Shown here piece by piece: positions 1 to 4,270 of a stretch of 6,619 bases of DNA. The position numbers and the translations under genes are program-made. This DNA is from an uncultured Clostridia bacterium. GTDB lineage: Bacteria; Bacillota; Clostridia; Christensenellales; Aristaeellaceae. Within the stretch, counting starts at the first letter, position 1. Each line of letters begins with the position of its first letter. The notes under the pieces were generated by a model. That model was not told where the DNA came from and ran no database searches. It saw only the letters and a list, made by a program, of their open reading frames with translations. Where the stretch lies: assembly GCA_945877525.1 (NCBI GenBank), contig CAMDVP010000171.1, positions 1-6,619 on the forward strand, written 5' to 3'.

Positions 1-706
1 CGCTCATGCTCTCCAGCGTGGCGTCGGTCAGGGCCACGTCAATCAGTTCCATGTCGCCGCTGGTGGTGTGGCCCTCAAAGGCCAGGGCATGCCCCTTCGG
101 CAGGCTGATAGTCACCCGGCCGATGGTGTGTCCGATGCCGGAGCCGGCAATCATCCGCCCGATGTCCTTGAACATGTCCGAAAAGCTGTTCCACTTCATT
201 TCCTTGCTGTTGATGTGCATCTCAATCTTCCGGTTGCCGCAGCCCTCCGAGCGTTCCACCACCAGCGCGTCGCCCTCCCGGCGAACCTCCAGGTTCCGCA
301 GATCCTCCCGGTCATAGCAGACATGAATCCTGTCGTCAAAGGAGGATTCCACCGTCACATCGTCGGAAACCAGATTCACGCGAATCAGGCGGATATCCGA
401 CGGATCAAAGGTGTGGTCAACCTCGGTATCTTCGTCCTCATCCTCGTCATCATCATCCAGCTCGTTCTCATCGAAGTCATCCTCCGCCGTCTTCTTGCGG
501 GGATACTGGCTGATGACCTCCTCCATTCCCTTGAGGCTGTCCACCACCGCGGCAATGGCCTCATCCTCGCTTAGTCCCCGGACAACCATGTCGTTGTAGC
601 GCTCCTGGCAGTTGTTCATCACCTCGTCCTTGAGCGCCTGAACCTCCTCGCTCATTTCCGTATCCTGGAACATGATCTCCACAATCCGTGCCACAGTCGC
701 GTTCAT
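1..706 (-). CDS. DUF4097-type protein with HAAS-like N-terminus (partial, C-terminus off the left edge)
   Basis: The frame is open from ATG at 706 to the left edge, giving the first 235 residues with no stop. Residues 1-72 (MNATVARIVEIMFQDTEM...) look like the small helical domain (HAAS/DUF1700-like) seen at the N-terminus of many PadR-linked Firmicutes proteins. Residues 74-97 are a very acidic linker, with 18 of 24 residues Asp or Glu. From about 105 onward comes beta-rich sequence of the DUF4097 putative-adhesin type, with alternating short strands and LPKGHALAF followed by SGDMEL. No membrane segment or signal peptide is seen in the visible part. The start is supported by GGAGGA about 6 bases upstream and by an ATGA overlap with the padR stop, so the two are translationally coupled. 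The biochemical role is unknown; PadR-linked relatives are often associated with envelope stress, which is inference here. Family call fairly sure, function not. Confidence 0.8.
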   Translation of the reverse strand, partial: MNATVARIVEIMFQDTEMSEEVQALKDEVMNNCQERYNDMVVRGLSEDEAIAAVVDSLKGMEEVISQYPRKKTAEDDFDENELDDDDEDEDEDTEVDHTFDPSDIRLIRVNLVSDDVTVESSFDDRIHVCYDREDLRNLEVRREGDALVVERSEGCGNRKIEMHINSKEMKWNSFSDMFKDIGRMIAGSGIGHTIGRVTISLPKGHALAFEGHTTSGDMELIDVALTDATLESMS

Positions 707-1035
707 TCTGCTTCCTCCAATAAACGGTCAATCAGCCGTTTTGTCTCCTGCCATGCCTCGCAGTCCTGCAATAGCTTTTCCCTGCCATGAGGCGTCAGGG
801 CGTAATAGCGCCGGCGCGCACCGCTCATCTCGTCTCCCCAGTAGGAGCGGATGTACCCTGCTCCTTCCAGCCGCCGGAAAGCCGTGTACAGCGTGGCTTC
901 CTTCATTTCAAGGCCGCCGCCACTTTTCTCCGCCACCCGCTTGTTGATCTGGTAGCCATAGCTGTCGCCCCCGGCCAGCTGGCGCAGGATGATGGTGTCG
1001 GTATATCCCCGTAGAATATCCGCGGATAGAGCCAT
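703..1035 (-). CDS. PadR-family transcriptional regulator
   Basis: A 110-residue PadR-type winged-helix DNA-binding protein. Family hallmarks are visible: the N-terminal helix LSADILRGYTDTIILRQL, then GGDSYGYQINKRV (residues 22-34), the recognition-helix region KEATLYTAFRRLEGAGYI (45-62) and the wing SGARRRYYALTPHG (71-84). A short C-terminal helix (about 88-109) would serve dimerisation. The length is that of the minimal PadR-s1 subfamily, whose members usually repress their own operon and respond to small molecules or stress. The start is fixed by a GGAGGTG ribosome binding site 7 bases upstream. The gene is first in a unit with the DUF4097-type gene, overlapping it by 4 bases, so it probably autoregulates that unit. 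The ligand cannot be read from the sequence. Confidence 0.93.
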   Translation of the reverse strand: MALSADILRGYTDTIILRQLAGGDSYGYQINKRVAEKSGGGLEMKEATLYTAFRRLEGAGYIRSYWGDEMSGARRRYYALTPHGREKLLQDCEAWQETKRLIDRLLEEAE

Positions 1036-1056
1036 GCTTTTTCACCTCCGAGTTGC

Positions 1057-1085
1057 ATTCTATACCAATTTACTTCGTCTGTCAA
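1057..1085 (-). promoter_or_regulatory. Promoter of the padR operon (sigma-A type)
   Basis: On the minus strand there is a perfect -35 TTGACA (1085-1080) and a -10 TAGAAT (1062-1057, one mismatch to TATAAT) separated by 17 bases. The predicted transcription start is near 1050, at the edge of the GGAGGTG ribosome binding site (1049-1043). The leader would then be only about 15 bases. An overlapping TATAGA (1064-1059) gives a less good 15-base spacer. Confidence 0.7.
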
Positions 1086-1090
1086 GGTAT
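1062..1090. promoter_or_regulatory. Possible PadR operator (ATACC...GGTAT inverted repeat)
   Basis: ATACC at 1062-1066 and GGTAT at 1086-1090 form a 5-base inverted repeat with a 19-base interior. It brackets the -35 and -10 boxes of the padR promoter. Half-site centres are 24 bases apart, a little over two helical turns. The location suits an autorepressor, but arms this short can arise by chance, so this is a weak call. Confidence 0.25.
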
Positions 1091-1139
1091 TTTATCATTC
1101 TTTGCAGATTTTTCGGATGTTCTTTTGCTGTTCGGCCCC

Positions 1140-1168
1140 TTGCGTCTATCCATACCGTCCTGTACAAT
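1140..1168 (+). promoter_or_regulatory. Probable promoter of the isocitrate dehydrogenase operon
   Basis: The -10 TACAAT (1163-1168) is preceded after 17 bases by TTGCGT (1140-1145), which matches the -35 consensus only in its first three bases. The predicted start is near 1175, leaving a leader of about 37 bases. The nine bases GTACAATAG around the -10 recur at the candidate transporter promoter (3531-3539), which supports both as real. Confidence 0.5.
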
Positions 1169-1196
1169 AGGGAGGTGTTTTCCGACAAAGCATCGC

Positions 1197-1203
1197 AAAG
1201 GAG
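1197..1203 (+). promoter_or_regulatory. Ribosome binding site that sets the icd start
   Basis: AAAGGAG ends 8 bases before the ATG at 1212. The same frame stays open upstream to an ATG at 1053, but that ATG has no comparable site, lies inside the divergent control region and would add 53 residues with no counterpart in the enzyme family. The start at 1212 is therefore preferred. Confidence 0.8.
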
Positions 1204-1211
1204 CGGCATCC

Positions 1212-2408
1212 ATGGAAAAAATCAAAATGACAACGCCTCTGGTGGAAATGGACGGCGATGAAATGACCCGCGTCCTGTGGAAGGACATCAAGGATCTGCT
1301 GATTCTCCCTTATGTTGACCTGAAAACCGAGTACTATGACCTGGGCCTGCCCCACCGGGACGAAACCCGGGATCAGGTGACCATCGACAGCGCCAACGCC
1401 ACGAAAAAATACGGCGTGGCGGTGAAGTGCGCCACCATCACCCCCAACGCCCAGCGCGTGGAGGAATATCACCTGCATGAAATGTGGAAAAGCCCCAACG
1501 GCACCATCCGCGCCATGCTGGACGGCACGGTGTTCCGTGCGCCCATCCTGGTCAGCGGGGTACATCCCACCGTGCGCACCTGGGAGGCGCCCATCACCAT
1601 CGCCCGCCATGCCTATGGCGACGTATACCGCAATGTGGAGATGGACATTCCCGGCGCAGGAAAAGCCGAGCTGGTCTTTACCGCCGAGGACGGCACCGAG
1701 AAGCGGCAGACCATCTTTGACTTCAAGGGCCCCGGCGTGGTGCAGGGCGTGCATAATCTGGACGCGTCCATCTCGTCCTTTTCCCACGCCTGCTTCCAGT
1801 ATGCCCTGAGCGTGAAGCAGGATCTGTGGTTCTCCACCAAGGACACCATCAGCAAAACCTACGACCACACCTTCAAGGATATTTTCCAGGAGATTTTCGA
1901 CCGGGATTACAAATCCGCCTTTGAGCAGGCGGGCATCACCTATTTCTATACCCTGATTGACGATGCCGTAGCCCGGGTGGTGCGCTCCAGGGGCGGGTTC
2001 ATCTGGGCTTGCAAGAACTATGACGGCGATGTGATGAGCGACATGGTAGCCACGGCCTTCGGGTCCCTGGCCATGATGACCTCCGTGCTGGTGTCCCCTG
2101 ACGGCAAGTTTGAATACGAAGCCGCCCACGGCACCGTAACCCGGCACTACTACCGCTATCTCAAGGGCGAGGAAACCAGCACCAACCCGGTGGCAACCAT
2201 CTTCGCCTGGAGCGGCGCACTGCGCAAGCGCGGCGAGCTGGACGCGCTGCCCGACCTATGCGCCTTTGCCGACAGGCTGGAGAAGGCCACGCTGGACACC
2301 ATCGAGAGCGGCGTGATGACCCGCGATCTGGCCCTGCTGTGGGATGGCGAGGCCCAGGCTGTGAACAGCTGCCAGTTCCTCCAGGCCATTGCGGAGAGGA
2401 TGAACTGA
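1212..2408 (+). CDS. icd: NADP-dependent isocitrate dehydrogenase, eukaryote-like (IDH1/2-like) class
   Basis: A 398-residue cytoplasmic enzyme expected to convert isocitrate to 2-oxoglutarate and CO2 with reduction of NADP+ (EC 1.1.1.42), a TCA-cycle step feeding glutamate synthesis and NADPH supply. It aligns along its length with human IDH1-type enzymes rather than the E. coli Icd class. Substrate residues are present: T77, S94, N96 and R100 (MWKSPNGTIR), R109, R132 (IARHAYGD) and catalytic Y139. K210 (STKDT) matches the catalytic lysine. D250, D273 and D277 (LIDD, YDGDVMSD) are the metal ligands. HGTVTRH (306-312) with N325 forms the NADP site; Arg-His there indicates NADP rather than NAD. 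The length is normal for a bacterial member (about 400). It starts a probable operon with the DUF1292 gene. One oddity is F-Y-T at 245-247, where human IDH1 has E-H-R. Identity is certain; cofactor choice is inferred from motifs. Confidence 0.96.
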   Translation: MEKIKMTTPLVEMDGDEMTRVLWKDIKDLLILPYVDLKTEYYDLGLPHRDETRDQVTIDSANATKKYGVAVKCATITPNAQRVEEYHLHEMWKSPNGTIRAMLDGTVFRAPILVSGVHPTVRTWEAPITIARHAYGDVYRNVEMDIPGAGKAELVFTAEDGTEKRQTIFDFKGPGVVQGVHNLDASISSFSHACFQYALSVKQDLWFSTKDTISKTYDHTFKDIFQEIFDRDYKSAFEQAGITYFYTLIDDAVARVVRSRGGFIWACKNYDGDVMSDMVATAFGSLAMMTSVLVSPDGKFEYEAAHGTVTRHYYRYLKGEETSTNPVATIFAWSGALRKRGELDALPDLCAFADRLEKATLDTIESGVMTRDLALLWDGEAQAVNSCQFLQAIAERMN

Positions 2409-2409
2409 T

Positions 2410-2676
2410 GTGGATGAAAGCCTGCTGATGCTGACCGATGACGACGGAAAGGAAACGCCCTTCCAGCTTCTGGACAGCTTTTCCCTGGACAGCCGCCGCT
2501 ATGCTGTGCTGGCGCCCCTTGACCAGCAGGAGTCCGGCGGCGTGCTGCTGATGCGGATTTTCCCAACCCCGGAGGGCGAACGCTATGAGCCCATTGAGGA
2601 TGAACGGGAGGAGCAGCGCGTATTCGACCTGTTTCGGTCAGACGATGAGGATTATGAATTCTGCGATGCGGAATAA
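2410..2676 (+). CDS. DUF1292 family protein (YrzB-like)
   Basis: An 88-residue, strongly acidic small protein. The pattern LTDDDGKETPFQLLDSFSLDSRRYAVLAPLDQ (residues 8-39), then VLLMRIFPTPEG (45-56), then YEPIEDEREEQRVFDLF (59-75) matches DUF1292: an opening TDEDG motif, a two-strand core, a Y-x-P-I-E-D turn and a C-terminal helix. No function is established for the family. The start is a GTG, chosen because GAGAGGA lies 9 bases upstream and the DUF1292 N-terminus fits it; the next in-frame ATG (2428) would remove the conserved beginning. It begins 1 base after the icd stop, so it is probably cotranscribed and translationally coupled. In many Firmicutes DUF1292 genes sit near ruvX or mltG instead, so this neighbourhood is unusual. 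It ends just before the terminator. Confidence 0.82.
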   Translation: MDESLLMLTDDDGKETPFQLLDSFSLDSRRYAVLAPLDQQESGGVLLMRIFPTPEGERYEPIEDEREEQRVFDLFRSDDEDYEFCDAE

Positions 2677-2687
2677 GCCGCATGCAA

Positions 2688-2723
2688 AAGCGCCCCTTTG
2701 GCTGATCGGCCGAAGGGGCGCTT
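2688..2723. terminator. Bidirectional intrinsic terminator between DUF1292 and tetR genes
   Basis: The arms AAGCGCCCCTT (2688-2698) and AAGGGGCGCTT (2713-2723) pair perfectly. The stem continues inward through T-G, G-C, G-C, C-G and T-G pairs to a GATC loop (2704-2707). On the plus strand it is followed by a T-rich but broken tail (TTATTTATG counting the last stem bases); on the minus strand by CTTTT. It lies between convergent genes, 11 bases after the DUF1292 stop and 2 bases from the tetR stop, so it most likely serves both. Confidence 0.88.
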
Positions 2724-2725
2724 AT

Positions 2726-3310
2726 TTATGATAGCGTTTGGGCGGACTTCAGCCCCAGCAGCGCGCCGCTGTTCGCCTCGTTGAGAATCTGCGCGATGGT
2801 TTCCGCAGGTTGCGTCAGCCCGCCGTTCACCCAGTCGCGGATGATGATAACGCTCCCGCCAATACAGTAGCGATACAGCATTTCCAGCCGCTCCTCCGTA
2901 ATGGCGATGCCCTGCGCCCGCCACTTTTCCATGGTAGAGTCATGGGTCACGCGAATCACGCTGGCAAGAAAGTCGCTGGCGCCGTTTTCTGAAAGAATCA
3001 CCTTGCACAGGTCTGCGTTTTCCTCAATCAGCCGGCAGATGTCCAGCAGCAGCGCCTCAAAGGAGTCTGTCCTGAAGGCCCCGTCGATGGACGATCGCAG
3101 GCGGCTCATCAGCTCACCCTCGATTTCCTCCAGCAATTCCTCCGGCGACTGGTAGTGGGCGTAGAAGGTGTTGCGGTTGACATCCGCCTTGCGGCACAGC
3201 TCTGTCGGGGTGATTTTGCTGATGGGCTTTTCCTTCATCAGCTCCAGCAGCGCCTCTCTCAGAAACATTTTTGTATAGGTCACACGCCTGTCCTGATGCC
3301 TGTCCGCCAT
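2726..3310 (-). CDS. TetR/AcrR-family transcriptional regulator
   Basis: A 194-residue TetR-type repressor. The N-terminal DNA-binding domain has the helix RRVTYTKMFLREALLELMKEKPISKIT (about 8-34) and the helix-turn-helix TPTELCRKADVNRNTFYAHY (34-53). The rest is an all-helical ligand and dimer domain. Its C-terminal part, YRYCIGGSVIIIRDWVNGG (146-164) followed by a helix beginning PAETIAQIL, is the type common in Firmicutes TetR proteins (TetR_C_8-like, from memory). The start is supported by AGGAGG 8 bases upstream. The gene is divergent from the ABC transporter genes, so the likely role is repression of itself and the transporter until an unknown ligand binds. It could instead act on distant genes. 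Family certain; target inferred from position and from the quasi-palindromes between the two genes. Confidence 0.93.
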   Translation of the reverse strand: MADRHQDRRVTYTKMFLREALLELMKEKPISKITPTELCRKADVNRNTFYAHYQSPEELLEEIEGELMSRLRSSIDGAFRTDSFEALLLDICRLIEENADLCKVILSENGASDFLASVIRVTHDSTMEKWRAQGIAITEERLEMLYRYCIGGSVIIIRDWVNGGLTQPAETIAQILNEANSGALLGLKSAQTLS

Positions 3311-3362
3311 AAAGCAGACCTCCTTTCCCGAAAACGCCTTTTCCCGAACATATAACGCATTG

Positions 3363-3378
3363 TTTGTTCGCTAACTAA
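3363..3378. promoter_or_regulatory. Second candidate TetR operator (quasi-palindrome)
   Basis: TTTGTTCGCTAACTAA has 6 of 8 symmetric base pairs (TT.GTT.G / C.AAC.AA). It lies in the untranslated leader of tetR, roughly 40 to 50 bases after the predicted start. It shares TGTTCG, in inverted orientation, with CGAACA of the site at 3409-3423, and another CGAACA is at 3345-3350. Assignment to TetR is inference. Confidence 0.35.
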
Positions 3379-3400
3379 CCATTCAATAGAAAACTGACTG

Positions 3401-3429
3401 TTGTTTATCGAACACATTGTTAGTATAAT
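3401..3429 (+). promoter_or_regulatory. Candidate upstream promoter (P1) toward the ABC transporter
   Basis: A perfect TATAAT (3424-3429) lies 17 bases after TTGTTT (3401-3406), a weak -35. Transcription would begin near 3436, giving a leader of about 130 bases before the ATPase gene. Its -10 box overlaps the -10 of the tetR promoter on the other strand, so the two could not be occupied together. The weak -35 leaves this less certain than the promoter at 3508-3537. Confidence 0.4.
3409..3423. promoter_or_regulatory. Best candidate TetR operator (quasi-palindrome over the promoters)
   Basis: CGAACACATTGTTAG has an AACA-CAT-TGTT core with an outer C/G pair, 5 of 7 pairs symmetric. It lies inside the spacer of the candidate P1 promoter and covers part of the -10 and the start region of the tetR promoter, so a bound protein would block both directions. 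Fourteen bases starting within it (3411-3424) recur with 12 matches at 3354-3367. Confidence 0.45.
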
Positions 3430-3450
3430 AGCCTTGCGGTGAAATGTCAA
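3422..3450 (-). promoter_or_regulatory. Promoter of tetR (near-consensus sigma-A)
   Basis: On the minus strand there is a perfect TTGACA (3450-3445), a 17-base spacer and TATACT (3427-3422, one mismatch to TATAAT). The predicted start is near 3415, giving a leader of about 105 bases before the tetR ATG. This is the best promoter match in the window, consistent with a regulator gene that is held down by its own product. Confidence 0.7.
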
Positions 3451-3469
3451 CCGTCCGCGGGAATGGAAA

Positions 3470-3489
3470 ATTCACGGATTATTCACGGA
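3470..3489 (+). repeat. ATTCACGGA direct repeat, 11-base phasing, possible activator site
   Basis: ATTCACGGA occurs at 3470-3478 and again at 3481-3489, a perfect nine-base match exactly 11 bases apart. It ends 18 bases upstream of the -35 box of the transporter promoter at 3508. Tandem half-sites about one helical turn apart, just upstream of a -35, are the usual layout for OmpR/PhoB-type response regulators. No such regulator is encoded in the window, so the binding protein is unknown. Confidence 0.4.
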
Positions 3490-3507
3490 CCGGCCAAATT
3501 CCCTTCG

Positions 3508-3537
3508 TTGACGGGTCTTTCATGCCGGCGGTACAAT
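3508..3537 (+). promoter_or_regulatory. Probable promoter (P2) of the ABC transporter operon
   Basis: TTGACG (3508-3513, one mismatch to the -35 consensus) and TACAAT (3532-3537, one mismatch to TATAAT) are separated by 18 bases. The predicted start is near 3544, about 25 bases before the ATPase ATG, leaving room for the GGGAGGA ribosome binding site at 3555-3561. GTACAATAG here is the same as around the icd -10. Confidence 0.65.
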
Positions 3538-3568
3538 AGAGGCGTTCCATCGCAGGGAGGATGAATCC

Positions 3569-4270
3569 ATGAGTTACATTTCCTTTGAAGAGGTCTGCCG
3601 CGATTATCAGACGGGGGATACCGTCGTCCATGCGGCGGACCATGTGACCTTTTCCATTGAAAAGGGAGAATTTTGCGTGGTTCTTGGGCCCAGCGGCGCT
3701 GGCAAAACCACCGTGCTGAATCTGCTGGGCGGCATGGACAAGGCCACCAGCGGCACCATTCGCGTGGGCGACAAGGTTGTCACCAGTATGCGCTCGCCCC
3801 AGCTGACGGAATACCGCCGGCTGGACGTGGGCTTTGTTTTCCAGTTTTATAACCTGATGCCCAACCTGACGGCCCTGGAGAATGTAGAGCTGGCCCAGCA
3901 GGTGTGTCCCAACGCCCTCAACCCCTCCGAGGTGCTGGCCCAGGTGGGCCTGCAGGACAGGATGAACAACTTCCCCGCCCAGCTGTCCGGCGGCGAACAG
4001 CAGCGCGTTTCGATTGCCAGGGCATTATGCAAGAATCCCGCGCTGCTCCTGTGCGACGAGCCCACCGGCGCCCTGGACAGCAAAACCGGCGAACAGGTGC
4101 TGGAGCTGCTGACCCGGGTTACCCGCGAGTTTGGCGCAACGGTGGTGATCATCACCCATAACGCCAGCATCGCCCCCCTGGGCGACCGGGTGATCCGCAT
4201 CCGCAACGGCAGCGTGCAGAGCGTGGAGCGTAACGAGCATCCCGCAAGGGTGGAGGATATCACATGGTAA
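3569..4270 (+). CDS. ABC transporter ATP-binding protein (MacB/LolD-type)
   Basis: A 233-residue cytoplasmic ATPase that would power the adjacent permease. All nucleotide-binding motifs are intact: Walker A GPSGAGKTT (40-48), Q-loop VFQFYNL (Q92), signature LSGGEQQR (139-146), Walker B ALLLCDEP with catalytic E164, D-loop GALD (167-170) and switch histidine H197 (ITHN). The length and the GAGKTT...FVFQFYNL...EPTGALDS pattern are those of the MacB/LolD/FtsE subgroup that pairs with FtsX-like permeases (type VII, mechanotransmission exporters). The start has GGGAGGA 7 bases upstream. Its last 7 bases overlap the permease gene, so the two are translationally coupled. It is divergent from tetR, which suggests control by that repressor. 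The substrate is unknown; peptide or antibiotic resistance, lipid handling or lipoprotein-like release are all possible for the subgroup. Confidence 0.96.
   Translation: MSYISFEEVCRDYQTGDTVVHAADHVTFSIEKGEFCVVLGPSGAGKTTVLNLLGGMDKATSGTIRVGDKVVTSMRSPQLTEYRRLDVGFVFQFYNLMPNLTALENVELAQQVCPNALNPSEVLAQVGLQDRMNNFPAQLSGGEQQRVSIARALCKNPALLLCDEPTGALDSKTGEQVLELLTRVTREFGATVVIITHNASIAPLGDRVIRIRNGSVQSVERNEHPARVEDITW

Noticed and set aside
416..481. TCATCC/TCGTCA-like low-complexity run as a microsatellite or regulatory repeat
   Set aside because: Fully explained as codons for the Asp/Glu linker of the minus-strand gene, without an exact repeat unit.
6..599. Forward-strand open frames over the left end
   Set aside because: They are antisense to the DUF4097-type gene, whose minus-strand frame has a ribosome binding site, ATGA coupling to padR and recognisable domains. 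The serine-rich and leucine-rich translations are artefacts of the acidic run.
1171..1177. GGAGGTG as a ribosome binding site for another start or a leader peptide before icd
   Set aside because: No start codon follows at a suitable distance; it lies at the predicted transcript start.
1053..1211. In-frame upstream extension of icd by 53 residues starting at an ATG at 1053
   Set aside because: No ribosome binding site, overlaps the padR promoter, and the extra residues match nothing in the enzyme family; ATG 1212 has AAAGGAG at good spacing.
1146..2147. 333-residue open frame on the minus strand opposite icd
   Set aside because: Antisense shadow of a certain gene in GC-rich DNA; His/Gly-rich translation with no recognisable domain.
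2408..2410. ATG overlapping the icd stop (TGATG) as the start of the next gene
   Set aside because: It is in a different frame from the DUF1292 reading frame; the GTG at 2410 is in frame and fits the family N-terminus.
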